In this document: piece by piece, positions 54,218 to 64,000 of the stretch
Position numbering within the stretch: the first letter of the stretch is position 1
Layout of the letters: each line of letters begins with the position of its first letter
DNA from: JALHUB01 sp050010555
GTDB taxonomy: Bacteria > Chloroflexota > Dehalococcoidia > DSTF01 > JALHUB01
Direction of reading: 5' to 3'
NCBI GenBank assembly: GCA_050010555.1
Contig: JBEKKV010000005.1
Coordinates: 11,473-75,472 of the forward strand
DNA: 64,000 bases
The notes under the pieces: generated by a model
What the model saw: only the letters and a program-made list of their open reading frames with translations
What the model was told of the DNA's origin: nothing
The model's database searches: none
Program-made: the position numbers and the translations under genes

Positions 54218-54907
54218 ATGAAGATACAGCGTCTTCGCATTCGCTTTTCCCGCGGCGACGAGGTGAAGTACATCACCCATCTGGATCTGATGCGCCTCTG
54301 GGAGCGAGCGCTCAGGCGGGCGACGGTAGAGGTCGCTTACTCCGAAGGTTTCACGCCCCATGCGCAGCTCTCGCTGGCGGCGCCGCTGGCCGTCGGCGTG
54401 ACGAGCGCCGGCGAGCTCATCGACGTGTTCCTGGCAACGCGCCTGACGCCGCTGGAGTTCATTCGAGAGGTCAGTTGCCAGTTGCCAACGGGAATCGAGC
54501 TGCTCGACGTGCAGGAGGTTGGGCTGCGCGGCCCGTCGCTGCAGTCGGAGTTGCGCGCCGCCGAGTACGAAGCGTCGCTGCCGGCGTCGCTGGCGGAAGA
54601 GGACGCGCGCGCGGCCGTCGAGCGCTTCCTGGCGGCGGAGTGCCTCCCCTGGGAGCAAATGCGCGACAAGGAAGTCCGGCGCTACGACATTCGGGCGCTG
54701 GTGCAGGAGGTGTGGCTGGAGCGGCCGAACGGCTCGCCTGTCGTCGCCATGCGACTTCGCGCCGATAGCGGCGGAGCGGGGCGTCCGGAGCAAGTGATAG
54801 CCGCGATGGGTCTGCCCGAGCCGACACGGCTGCACCGGCGCAAGCTGCTGCTGGCGGAGACGTCGCCGGCGCACGAGGCCTGGCGGCGGCACGGAAGGTT
54901 TGTTTAG
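54218..54907 (+). CDS. TIGR03936 / DUF2344 protein
   Basis: 229 residues; begins two bases after the previous stop. Motifs RLRIRFSRGDEVKYITHLDLMR and YSEGFTPHAQLSLAAPLAVG identify the family, which is usually encoded beside or fused to a radical SAM protein. No radical SAM gene is adjacent here. Probably tRNA or rRNA related, by association only. Confidence 0.85.
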   Translation: MKIQRLRIRFSRGDEVKYITHLDLMRLWERALRRATVEVAYSEGFTPHAQLSLAAPLAVGVTSAGELIDVFLATRLTPLEFIREVSCQLPTGIELLDVQEVGLRGPSLQSELRAAEYEASLPASLAEEDARAAVERFLAAECLPWEQMRDKEVRRYDIRALVQEVWLERPNGSPVVAMRLRADSGGAGRPEQVIAAMGLPEPTRLHRRKLLLAETSPAHEAWRRHGRFV

Positions 54908-54913
54908 ACATCG

Positions 54914-55573
54914 ATGAAGCTGATCCTGGTCAGACACGGCGAAACGGCGAGCAATCGCGACGGGCTCGGTCTCGGGCGGCAGGACGTGCCGCTCACGGAG
55001 AAGGGCCGCTTGCAGGCGCAGGCCCTGGCCGAGGCGCTGGCCAGCGAGGATATCGCGGCGGTGTACTCCAGCCCGCTGCGTCGTGCCTACGAGACGGCGG
55101 CAGCGATTGCGGCGCCTCACGGCCTGGACGTCATCACGGACGAAGGGCTGACGGAGATGGACGTGGGCGACCTGGACGGCCTGACGTTCCGCGAGATGCG
55201 GGAACGCCATCCGGACTTCGTCTCGCGCTGGCTGGGCGACGAGGCGGGAACAGCGGCGATGCCGGGCGGCGGCGAAAGCCTCCAGGACGTGCAGTCGCGC
55301 GCTGCGCAGGCGGCACGGCGCATCTGCGAGCGCCACGAAGGCGGGACCGTCGTTGCGGTGACGCACAACTTCGTGATCCACGCCCTGCTTTGCGAAGCGC
55401 TCAACATGGCGATATGCGATTTCCGCCGCCTGCGTCACGACCTGGCCGCGACGAGTCTGTTGGACGTACGCGGTGGCCGCATGGTCGTCGTCCACATGAA
55501 CGACACCTGCCACCTTGAAGCGCGCGGCCTGGCGGATGCCCACGATTGGCCGGTCTCCCGCGCCGAGCGGTAG
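54914..55573 (+). CDS. Histidine phosphatase family protein (phosphoglycerate-mutase-like)
   Basis: 219 residues. RHGET at 7-11 holds the phospho-accepting His8; SPLRRA and a second His in VTHNFVIH complete the active site. Substrate could be a sugar phosphate or a cobalamin-pathway intermediate (CobC-like); this cannot be decided. Same strand and 6 bases after the DUF2344 gene. Confidence 0.85.
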   Translation: MKLILVRHGETASNRDGLGLGRQDVPLTEKGRLQAQALAEALASEDIAAVYSSPLRRAYETAAAIAAPHGLDVITDEGLTEMDVGDLDGLTFREMRERHPDFVSRWLGDEAGTAAMPGGGESLQDVQSRAAQAARRICERHEGGTVVAVTHNFVIHALLCEALNMAICDFRRLRHDLAATSLLDVRGGRMVVVHMNDTCHLEARGLADAHDWPVSRAER

Positions 55574-55724
55574 AGCGAGCGCTGCCCGCCAGAGTTTGCC
55601 TTTCCGTACGTAACCCCCTGTGCTACAATGGGCCAAACAAGGCGGGCTCCGCGAGGTCTCTCATTCTGCAATGGATGTGGGCAATCGCGTTGTCCTGCTG
55701 CGGAATCGAGGAGGCCTTAGCGTC

Positions 55725-57578
55725 TTGTCTAACGATTCGTCGCCTGATCCTGCAGGCACAAGCAGCGAGGGTTACCAGGACATGGCAACCCTGTTAGAAG
55801 CGGAGTCCCTGGAGTACAAGAGTCTTCGACGCGGCGATATTCTTGAGGGAGTAGTAGTTGGCTCCGACCGCGACGGGATGGTGGTGGACGTCGGGACGAA
55901 GTCAGAGGGCATCGTCCCACCCAGCGAAATGCATTCCCTGGGGCCGAACATCGAGGAATGGCCCAAGAGCGGCGACCACATCCTCGTGTACGTCATGCAG
56001 CCGGAGACGCCGGAGGGGCAGGTGCTCCTCTCGCTCGACCGGGCGCGCGGCGAAAAGGGATGGCGCGTCCTCCAGCAACGCTTCGACGAAGGCGAGAGCT
56101 TTGAAGTGACCGTAAACGGCCACAACAAGGGCGGCCTGCTGGTCAACGTCGAAGGCGTGCACGGCTTCATCCCCTTCTCGCAGTCCGTCAGCGCCCAGTC
56201 GCCGGCGGAAGGCGAGGAGACCGATGCGCCGGCGGAAGCGGTCGTCGGTCGGACCTTGCTGGTCAAAGTGATCGAGATCAACCGCGCCCGCAACCGCGTC
56301 ATCCTCTCCGAAAGGGCGGCGATGCAGGACTGGCGGGCGCTGCAGAAGGACCGCCTGCTGGACGAGCTGCAAGAGGGCGAAGTGCGGAAGGGCAGGATAA
56401 GCAGCATCCGCAGCTTCGGCGTTTTCGTGGACCTTGGGGGAGCGGACGGCCTTGCGCACCTGTCGGAGCTGTCTTGGGAGCGGGATAGAACGCCGGAAGA
56501 GCTGTATCGCGTCGGCCAGGAGGTCGACGTGTACGTGATGAAGGTCGATCAGGAGGCGAAGAAGATTGCCCTCAGCATTAGGCGGGCGCAGCCTGAAAGA
56601 TGGGAAGAGATTGTCGATAAGTATAGCGTCGGCCAGATCGTAACGGGCACCATAACAAAGCTCGTCACCTTCGGCGCCTTCGCCCGCATCGAAGGTCCGG
56701 TGGAAGGTCTGGTGCACGTATCGGAGCTGGTGAACCGGCGGATCGCGCATCCGCGCGAGGTCGTGAAAGAGGGCGACCAAGTGCCGCTGAAGATCGTCCG
56801 CATCGAGCGCGACCGGCAGCGACTCGGCCTGAGCCTCCGGCAGGCGCGCGACGAGGCCGAAGACATGGGCTTCGTCTTCGACAAGGATGGTCGGGTGACC
56901 GGGCTGCCCGGCGGCGTAGCGCAGAAGGGCGCGACGAAGGTCGCCGCTGAAGGCGAAGAGGCGGCAGCGGAGGAGATCGTCGAGGCGGAGGCCGAAGCGC
57001 TGGTAGCCGAGGAGATTGTCGAAGCCGAGGCCGAAGCCCTGGTGGCCGAAGAGATTGTCGAAGCCGAGGCCGAAGCCCCGGTGGCCGAAGAGATTGTCGA
57101 AGCCGAGGCCGAAGCCCTGGTGGCCGAAGAGATCGCCATCATCGAAGAAGCGGTCGAACTAGAAGCGGAAGCCGTCGAAGTGATGGCGGCCATCGAAGAG
57201 GAGGAGGCCGAGGAAGCCGTCGAGGCATTGACGGCGGACGTGGCCGAGGCGGTCGAAGAGCCGGCGGTCGAGGACGTTGCGGCGGAAGAAGCAGCGGCCG
57301 AGCTACCGCCCGCCGTCGAAAAGCCGAAGGCGGGAGCGGCGAAGGGTCGGAAAGCTAAGCCTCCCGTCAACGTGGAAGCGGTCGCGGAGATGGAGCCGGC
57401 CGAAGCGGTCGAGGCTGCAACAGTAGAGACCGCGGAGGCCGTCGAAGAGCCGACAGTCGAGGATGTAGCTATCCAGACAGCCGAAGAGAAGGCCGACGCC
57501 GAAAGCGAAGGGCAAAGCGATGCTGAACCGCCCGTCAGCAGCGAAGAGGGATCTGCCAAGGAGGACGCTCAGGGATAA
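55725..57578 (+). CDS. rpsA: Ribosomal protein S1-like, four S1 domains with acidic repeat tail
   Basis: 617 residues from a TTG at 55725 with AGGAGG 10 bases upstream. A frame reaching further upstream lacks a better site. S1 domains at about 36-105, 120-205, 215-285 and 297-372; the third has SIRSFGVFVDLGGADGLAHLSEL. The final 200 residues are almost only Ala, Glu and Val, including four 13-residue repeats. S1 helps the 30S subunit bind mRNA; the acidic tail is unusual. A -10-like TACAAT lies at 55624-55629. Confidence 0.85.
   Translation: MSNDSSPDPAGTSSEGYQDMATLLEAESLEYKSLRRGDILEGVVVGSDRDGMVVDVGTKSEGIVPPSEMHSLGPNIEEWPKSGDHILVYVMQPETPEGQVLLSLDRARGEKGWRVLQQRFDEGESFEVTVNGHNKGGLLVNVEGVHGFIPFSQSVSAQSPAEGEETDAPAEAVVGRTLLVKVIEINRARNRVILSERAAMQDWRALQKDRLLDELQEGEVRKGRISSIRSFGVFVDLGGADGLAHLSELSWERDRTPEELYRVGQEVDVYVMKVDQEAKKIALSIRRAQPERWEEIVDKYSVGQIVTGTITKLVTFGAFARIEGPVEGLVHVSELVNRRIAHPREVVKEGDQVPLKIVRIERDRQRLGLSLRQARDEAEDMGFVFDKDGRVTGLPGGVAQKGATKVAAEGEEAAAEEIVEAEAEALVAEEIVEAEAEALVAEEIVEAEAEAPVAEEIVEAEAEALVAEEIAIIEEAVELEAEAVEVMAAIEEEEAEEAVEALTADVAEAVEEPAVEDVAAEEAAAELPPAVEKPKAGAAKGRKAKPPVNVEAVAEMEPAEAVEAATVETAEAVEEPTVEDVAIQTAEEKADAESEGQSDAEPPVSSEEGSAKEDAQG
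56970..57125 (+). repeat. 39-base in-frame tandem repeat, four copies
   Basis: Encodes the 13-residue unit EEIVEAEAEALVA four times in the S1-like tail. Copies 2-4 are nearly identical at DNA level, so the array may vary in length. Confidence 0.9.
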
Positions 57579-57659
57579 GTTCGGCTGCCATGGAAGCCCT
57601 AGACTAGGTTCAAGCCGTGTGCTAAGGTTGATCTAGGGGAATTTTCACAGGAAACAGGC

Positions 57660-60122
57660 ATGGCAGAAAGATTTGACAAATTTACCGAGCGCGCACGACG
57701 TGTGCTGACTCTTGCCCAGGAAGAGGCTCAGCGGTTCAACCACAACTATATCGGTACTGAGCATCTCTTACTGGGCTTGGTGCGCGAAGGCGACGGCGTG
57801 GCCGCAAAGGTCCTTGCCAACCTTGGCATAGAGCTCAACAAGGTGCGCTCGGCAGTCGAGTTCATCATCGGGCGCGGCGAGCGCTCGACGATGGGCGAAA
57901 TAGGCCTGACGCCGCGGGCCAAGAAAGTCATCGAGCTTGCGGTCGACGAGGCGCGGCGGCTCAATCATCACTACATTGGCACCGAGCACCTGCTGCTGGG
58001 ACTCGTCCGCGAGGGCGAAGGCATAGCGGCGGGCGTTCTGGAGAGCCTGGGCGTTAACCTGGAGCGCGTGCGCGCCGAGACGACGCGCATCCTCTCCCAG
58101 ACGACGCCGCAGGGCGCGCAGCCGGCAGGGCGTCCAACGACGCGCACGCCGACTGTCGACCAGCTAGGCATGGACCTGACGGCGGCCTCGCGAGCCGGCA
58201 AGCTCGACCCGGTAATCGGCCGCCACTCAGAGATCCAGCGCGTCATCCAGATCCTTTCGCGGCGCACCAAGAACAACCCGGTGCTCATCGGTGAGCCCGG
58301 CGTCGGCAAGACCGCCATCGTCGAAGGGCTGGCGCACCGCATCGTCGCCGGGCAGGTGCCAGAGACGCTGCAGGGCAAGCGGCTCCTCACGTTGGACATC
58401 GGCTCGCTCGTCGCCGGCACGAAGTACCGCGGCGAGTTCGAGGAGCGCCTGAAGAAGGTCATCGAAGAGATAAAAGCGGCCGGCAACTGCATCCTGTTCA
58501 TCGACGAGATGCACATGCTCGTCGGCGCCGGCGCTGCTGAAGGCGCCGTCGACGCGGCGAACATACTGAAGCCGTCGCTTTCCCGCGGCGACTTGCAGTG
58601 CGTCGGCGCGACGACGCTGGACGATTACCGCAAGCACATCGAGCGCGACGCGGCGCTGGAGCGACGCCTCCAGCCGGTGCTCGTTGAGGAGCCGTCGGTC
58701 GACGAGACGATCGAAATCCTCATGGGCGTCAAAGAGCGCTACGAGGACCACCACAAACTCACCATCTCGGAGGAGGCGGTGAAAGCGGCGGCCCAGCTTG
58801 CTTCCCGCTACGTCTCCGACCGCTTCCTGCCCGACAAGGCAATCGACCTCGTCGACGAGGCGGCTTCGCGCGTCCGCATCACGCGGTCGTCGGCACCTCC
58901 TTCGCTGCGAGAGGCAATGCACGGTCTGGACAGCCTGCGTCGCGAGAAAGAGGCGGCGATTTCCGCCCAGCAATATGAGTACGCCGCCGAGCTTCGCGAC
59001 CGCGAGATGAAGCTCCAGGAGAAGCTCGACGACATGGAAGAGGGCTGGGAGAACCAGCGCGAGTTGACAAAGCAGGTGGTGAGCGAAGAAGACATCGCCG
59101 AGGTTGTCAGCATGTGGACCGGCATCCCGGTCTCCCGCATCGCCAGCGAAGAGTCGGCGCGGCTGCTCCAGATGGAGGAGAGCCTGCACGACCGCGTTAT
59201 CGGCCAGGACGAGGCGATAACGGCGGTGGCGAAGGCGGTGCGGCGGGCGCGAGCCGGCCTCAAAGACCCGCGACGCCCCATAGGCGTGTTCATCTTCCTA
59301 GGCCCGACGGGCGTGGGGAAGACGCACCTGGCGCGCGTGCTGTCGGAGTTCATGTTCGGCAGCGAAGACGCGATGATAAAGCTAGACATGTCGGAGTTCA
59401 TGGAGCGGCACACCGTGTCGCGACTGGTCGGCGCGCCTCCGGGCTACGTTGGCTACGAGGACGCGGGCCAACTCACGGACACGGTGCGGCGAAAGTCGTA
59501 CTGCCTGGTGCTGCTGGACGAGATCGAGAAGGCACATCCAGAAGTCTTCAACATGCTCCTTCAGATCTTCGACGACGGGCACCTGACGGACGCCAAGGGC
59601 CGCAAGGTCGACTTCCGCAACACGATCCTGATCATGACGAGCAACGTCGGCTCCGACCTGATCCGTCGGGAGACGGCGCTCGGCTTCTCGACGAAGACGG
59701 AAGAGGCGAAGACGCACGAGCAGCGCCACAAGAAGATGCGGGAGAAGGTGCTCAACGAGCTGAAGAACACGTTCCGGCCGGAGTTCCTGAACCGCGTCGA
59801 CAGCACGGTGGTGTTCCACGCGCTCTCCCGCGAGCACATCCGCGCCATCGTCGACTTGATGCTGCGCGAGGTCGATATCCAGCTCTCCTTCAAGGGGATC
59901 ACGCTGGAGATCACCGACGCCGCCAAGGAGTGGCTCGGCGAGAAGGGCTACGACGAGACGTTCGGCGCGCGGCCGCTGCGACGTCTCATTCAAAACGAAG
60001 TTGAGGACCGCCTGTCAGAGGCGCTCCTGGAAGGGCAGTTCGGCCCGGGCGATACGGTTGTTATTGACTGCGGCGACGACGGCCTGAACCTGAAGGGCGT
60101 CTCTCAGCCGGCGCTCACGTAA
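57660..60122 (+). CDS. clpC: ATP-dependent Clp protease ATP-binding subunit ClpC
   Basis: 820 residues: two N-terminal Clp repeats (TEHLLLGLVREG twice), AAA-1 with Walker A Lys217 (GEPGVGKTA), a short middle coiled-coil with UVR-type sequence (QYEYAAELRDREMKL) and AAA-2 with Walker A Lys554 (GPTGVGKTH). Unfolds proteins for ClpP or refolds them. No ctsR-mcsA-mcsB precedes it, unlike in Firmicutes. Confidence 0.95.
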   Translation: MAERFDKFTERARRVLTLAQEEAQRFNHNYIGTEHLLLGLVREGDGVAAKVLANLGIELNKVRSAVEFIIGRGERSTMGEIGLTPRAKKVIELAVDEARRLNHHYIGTEHLLLGLVREGEGIAAGVLESLGVNLERVRAETTRILSQTTPQGAQPAGRPTTRTPTVDQLGMDLTAASRAGKLDPVIGRHSEIQRVIQILSRRTKNNPVLIGEPGVGKTAIVEGLAHRIVAGQVPETLQGKRLLTLDIGSLVAGTKYRGEFEERLKKVIEEIKAAGNCILFIDEMHMLVGAGAAEGAVDAANILKPSLSRGDLQCVGATTLDDYRKHIERDAALERRLQPVLVEEPSVDETIEILMGVKERYEDHHKLTISEEAVKAAAQLASRYVSDRFLPDKAIDLVDEAASRVRITRSSAPPSLREAMHGLDSLRREKEAAISAQQYEYAAELRDREMKLQEKLDDMEEGWENQRELTKQVVSEEDIAEVVSMWTGIPVSRIASEESARLLQMEESLHDRVIGQDEAITAVAKAVRRARAGLKDPRRPIGVFIFLGPTGVGKTHLARVLSEFMFGSEDAMIKLDMSEFMERHTVSRLVGAPPGYVGYEDAGQLTDTVRRKSYCLVLLDEIEKAHPEVFNMLLQIFDDGHLTDAKGRKVDFRNTILIMTSNVGSDLIRRETALGFSTKTEEAKTHEQRHKKMREKVLNELKNTFRPEFLNRVDSTVVFHALSREHIRAIVDLMLREVDIQLSFKGITLEITDAAKEWLGEKGYDETFGARPLRRLIQNEVEDRLSEALLEGQFGPGDTVVIDCGDDGLNLKGVSQPALT

Positions 60123-60144
60123 TCTCAAGGGGTCAGCAACCAGG

Positions 60145-60180
60145 GGGCGGATCTGAAAAGGTCCGCCCTCCTTTTATTTT
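60145..60180 (+). terminator. Terminator after clpC
   Basis: GGGCGGA at 60145-60151 pairs with TCCGCCC at 60162-60168, followed by a T-rich run through 60180. Confidence 0.8.
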
Positions 60181-60187
60181 GCGTAGA

Positions 60188-60280
60188 GCGGGCATCTTGC
60201 CCGCGTTCCCCTCCTCGTCTTCTTGACGAGGAGGGGAATGGTGGAACCACGCCTGTGGGCCTGCCTGCCGACAGGCAGGC
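60188..60280. repeat. Row of three perfect hairpins in the clpC-divIC gap
   Basis: GCGGGCA/TGCCCGC (60188-60194, 60198-60204), a 14-bp stem (60206-60219 with 60225-60238, loop TTCTT) and GCCTGCCTG/CAGGCAGGC (60259-60267, 60272-60280). The 311-base gap has no gene. They resemble dispersed palindromic repeats rather than terminators, since no U-run follows. Confidence 0.6.
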
Positions 60281-60433
60281 GGGTGGGTGGGAAGATAGAC
60301 GCCAATGTTTCCAGCAGCGGCAGCGGCAGGTTGGGGGAAGAACGCAGCATTCGAATCGGTATGTCGTGAGGCTTGTAATAGCGATCTTGCTGTGCTATGT
60401 TAAGCGCACGTTAACCGCGGCCCGAAAAGGGGC

Positions 60434-60814
60434 GTGTCCGAGGGAGAGGACGCGAAGGACGTGTTGGGACGCTCGGTGCCCCGGATAATCCTCGTAGCGG
60501 CGGCCGTCGTCGCGGGATACCTTCTCTTCACCACCGTCGCCACCGCTCTGAAGTCGCACGGCCTGGCGCAGAACGAGGCGTCAGTGCGAAAGCAGATCGC
60601 TGACCTCGACCGCCAGCACGACGAGCTCGTCTCCATCCGCGAGTACCTCTCGTCCGACGAGTACATCGAGAGCGTGGCGCGACGCGTGCTCGGCCTGGTG
60701 AAGCCGGGCGAGACGCGGGTCCTCGTCACCTCGCCGGAAGCGGACGCGGGCACGCCCGCGGCAGCGCCGACGCCGACAGACGGCGCCTGGTGGGAATCGC
60801 TCTTCGGGCAATAG
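60434..60814 (+). CDS. Septum formation initiator family protein (FtsB/DivIC-like)
   Basis: 126 residues from GTG 60434. One membrane helix (about 16-33), a coiled coil (about 45-70, KQIADLDRQHDELVSIREYL) and the DivIC motif YIESVARRVLGLVKPGE. The last 25 residues are Pro/Ala/Thr-rich. Cell-division complex component. Upstream of tilS, an arrangement seen in many bacteria. Confidence 0.82.
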   Translation: MSEGEDAKDVLGRSVPRIILVAAAVVAGYLLFTTVATALKSHGLAQNEASVRKQIADLDRQHDELVSIREYLSSDEYIESVARRVLGLVKPGETRVLVTSPEADAGTPAAAPTPTDGAWWESLFGQ

Positions 60815-60885
60815 GACCGCAGACTAGGCGACTGAACGGAGGCCAGGCATTGACCTGGCCTTCATTGATAAGCAAAAGTAACGCT

Positions 60886-62328
60886 ATGTCTGCATCCCAG
60901 CTTGCCCGAAGCATCGAGAGGCGCGTTCTCAGCTACATTCGGAAGCACGATCTCGTCGCGGCCGGCGAACGCGTGGTCGGCGGCGTCTCCGGCGGCGCGG
61001 ACTCGACGGCGCTGCTCCTGCTGCTCACCTGCCTCGCGCCCAGGCTCGGCATCGTCGTGCACGCCGCCTATTTCGACCACCAGTTGCGCGGCAAGAAGGC
61101 GTCGCAGGAGGAGCGGGAGTCCGTCGCACGGCTCGCCGGCGACCTCGGCGTCCCGCTAGCCATCGGCTCCGACGACGTCCGAACGTACGCGCGCGAAAAA
61201 CGGCTCGGCATAGAAGAGGCGGCGCGAGAGCTGCGCTATCGCTTCCTGGCGCGGGCGGCGCGAGAGGCCGGGGCGCGGACCGTCGCGGTCGGGCATACGG
61301 CCGACGACCAGGTGGAGACAGTCCTCCTGCACATCCTGCGGGGCAGCGGCCTGGCGGGACTATCGGGCATGCTGCCGCGTTCACCGTGGCCGGTGGCGGT
61401 CCCGGAACGACACGGCCTGACGCTCGTGCGCCCACTGCTCGAGCTGCGACGCGCCGAGACGGCGTCGTACTGCCGCGAGATGGGCCGAAAGCCGCTGGAG
61501 GACGCCACCAACCGCTCGCCGCGGCACACGCGAAACGTCGTGCGGAATGAGCTGCTGCCCCTGCTGCGCGCCCACATCCCGGGCGTCGACACCTCGCTCC
61601 TGCGGCTGGCGCGGACGGCCGCGTCGGAGCGGCTGGCGTTGGAAGAGATGGCGGAGCGGGCGCTGACGCAATCGGCCACGCTTGAACCAGGCGCCGTGCG
61701 ACTCTCGCTGGCATCTCTGGGCGGCGTCCCGGCGGGCCTGATGCCGCAGGTCATGCGCCTGGCTGCATCCAGGCTGCTGGGCGACGCGAAGGACCTGACG
61801 GAGCGCCACCTGCAATCGATGGCGGCGGCGGCCGCGTACAAGCCGGCCGGAACGGAGCTGGACCTGCCTCGCCGCCTGCACCTGCGCGTCGAATATGGCG
61901 AGGTCGTGCTCACGCTAAACGAGACAGCGGTCGAGTCCCTGCCGTTGGAGGGCGTTCCCCTCGTTGCGCCCGGCGTTACGACCACCGGCCGGTGGCGCAT
62001 CGAGGCGTCGCTGTCCGGCGATACGTCGTCGCTGCCCGAGAGCACCTGGGAAGCGGCACTGGACGCGGATGCGCTTGTCGGCGCGCTGCGGCTGCGACGG
62101 CGACGCCCCGGCGATCGCTTCCAGCCGCTGGGGCTACCTGGCGAGAAGAAGCTCCAGGACGTCTTCGTCGACCTCAAGCTGCCGCGACGCCGGCGCGACC
62201 ACGTTCCGGTCGTTGAGGACGAAGCCGGCATCGTATGGGTCGCCGGCTACCGCATCGCCGAGCGAGCGAAGCTTTCGCCGTCCACACGACGCGCCCTGCG
62301 CTTGAACGCGGTAGAAGTCACGAAATGA
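60886..62328 (+). CDS. tilS: tRNA(Ile)-lysidine synthetase
   Basis: 480 residues from the ATG at 60886. N-type ATP-pyrophosphatase with PP-loop GGVSGGADST, VHAAYFDHQLRG and VGHTADDQVETVLL; C-terminal TilS domain with RRRPGDRFQPLG and KKLQDVFVD. Modifies C34 of the AUA-decoding tRNA. A hairpin (AGGCCAGG/CCTGGCCT) lies between divIC and tilS. Confidence 0.93.
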   Translation: MSASQLARSIERRVLSYIRKHDLVAAGERVVGGVSGGADSTALLLLLTCLAPRLGIVVHAAYFDHQLRGKKASQEERESVARLAGDLGVPLAIGSDDVRTYAREKRLGIEEAARELRYRFLARAAREAGARTVAVGHTADDQVETVLLHILRGSGLAGLSGMLPRSPWPVAVPERHGLTLVRPLLELRRAETASYCREMGRKPLEDATNRSPRHTRNVVRNELLPLLRAHIPGVDTSLLRLARTAASERLALEEMAERALTQSATLEPGAVRLSLASLGGVPAGLMPQVMRLAASRLLGDAKDLTERHLQSMAAAAAYKPAGTELDLPRRLHLRVEYGEVVLTLNETAVESLPLEGVPLVAPGVTTTGRWRIEASLSGDTSSLPESTWEAALDADALVGALRLRRRRPGDRFQPLGLPGEKKLQDVFVDLKLPRRRRDHVPVVEDEAGIVWVAGYRIAERAKLSPSTRRALRLNAVEVTK

Positions 62329-62360
62329 CGACGTCGAGCTCGCAGATTCGGCGCCGGCCC

Positions 62361-62389
62361 TTGACAAGCCCCCACGCCGGTGATAGACT
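62361..62389 (+). promoter_or_regulatory. rRNA operon promoter
   Basis: TTGACA at 62361-62366, 17-base spacer, TAGACT at 62384-62389. The 200-base leader to the 16S gene holds a CTTAACAACTGG sequence near 62512 that may be a boxA-like antitermination site; no gene is present. Confidence 0.8.
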
Positions 62390-62596
62390 CAAGGACGCGG
62401 TGAACTGAACCGCCTTTCTAACGCTCATCGTTAACACAGGCTCTCGCTCCGATAAGCGAGGATGCGAGAGAGGTGTTAATTTTGTGTGTCGTCGGCTATG
62501 GCGACGGGCACCTTAACAACTGGATAGCGGAAGGAACAATGTGGGGCCAGACCGTTGGTCTTTGTCTCGGGGATTCGTCCTCGGGATGAAGGTTAG

Positions 62597-64000
<1,404 letters not shown>

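Noticed and set aside
57597..57638. CCCTAGA...TCTAGGG inverted repeat before clpC as a stress operator
   Set aside because: Only 7-bp arms with a long spacer; does not match CIRCE or CtsR sites, so could be chance.

Overview
This is a 64 kb, high-GC bacterial chromosome segment. The partial 16S rRNA gene at the right edge, with the 5' region typical of Dehalococcoidia-like Chloroflexota, suggests an uncultured member of that class; this is inferred from remembered 16S features, not a search. Supporting traits are ThyX in place of ThyA, a split methylmalonyl-CoA mutase operon and ClpC. I saw no CRISPR array, insertion sequence, prophage or tRNA gene. It reads as a stable core chromosome with small accessory islands.

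Layout, left to right. A truncated HAMP/PAS sensor protein lies at the left edge. A 4-hydroxybutyryl-CoA dehydratase-like gene with all four predicted cluster ligands follows. Next come two tandem MscL-like proteins with C-terminal zinc ribbons, a sortase behind a beta-rich domain, and a DUF362 protein carrying an EF-hand. At 7.7-8.0 kb there is an unrecognised structured RNA with an rRNA-type promoter and a near-perfect terminator. A membrane glycosyltransferase at 8.1-9.8 kb sits under a c-di-AMP (ydaO-type) riboswitch with its own terminator. Then ilvD, a lipoprotein hydrolase, DoxX and RDD proteins, an acyl-CoA ligase, a prepilin peptidase, a GT4 glycosyltransferase and thyX.

From 19.4 to 24.8 kb lie the ribosomal protein genes rplU-rpmA-rpmE, a DUF1385 protein, and on the minus strand a histidine cluster (hisH, a signal-peptidase-I-like gene, hisA, a small ORF, hisF, hisI). 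From 25.5 to 30.8 kb three tandem GT-C transferases are followed by a polyprenol-phosphate sugar synthase and a DUF2304 protein, which looks like a complete lipid-linked glycosylation unit. Two lipoproteins sharing a repeated domain come next. The minus-strand cell-shape operon mreB-mreC-mreD-mrdA-rodA and ligA fill 32.4-40.2 kb.

From 40.4 to 45.5 kb are a divergent GH38-like protein, two tandem response regulators lacking the phospho-acceptor Asp, and a degenerate GGDEF membrane protein. A CaCA exchanger precedes the mcm-mce-VOC-mcmB12-meaB operon (46.7-50.4 kb). A duplicated island of small membrane proteins occupies 50.5-52.7 kb. The rest is housekeeping: a CorC-like protein, a TIGR03936 protein, a histidine phosphatase, a ribosomal-S1-like protein with an acidic repeat tail, clpC, a DivIC/FtsB-like protein, tilS, and the rRNA promoter with 16S.

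The main themes are envelope construction (mre operon, riboswitch-controlled transferase, glycosylation unit, sortase), acyl-CoA metabolism (4-hydroxybutyryl-CoA dehydratase, CoA ligase, methylmalonyl-CoA operon), and an unusual number of homologues that have lost catalytic or phospho-acceptor residues (signal peptidase, receivers, GGDEF, GH38, one VOC protein).
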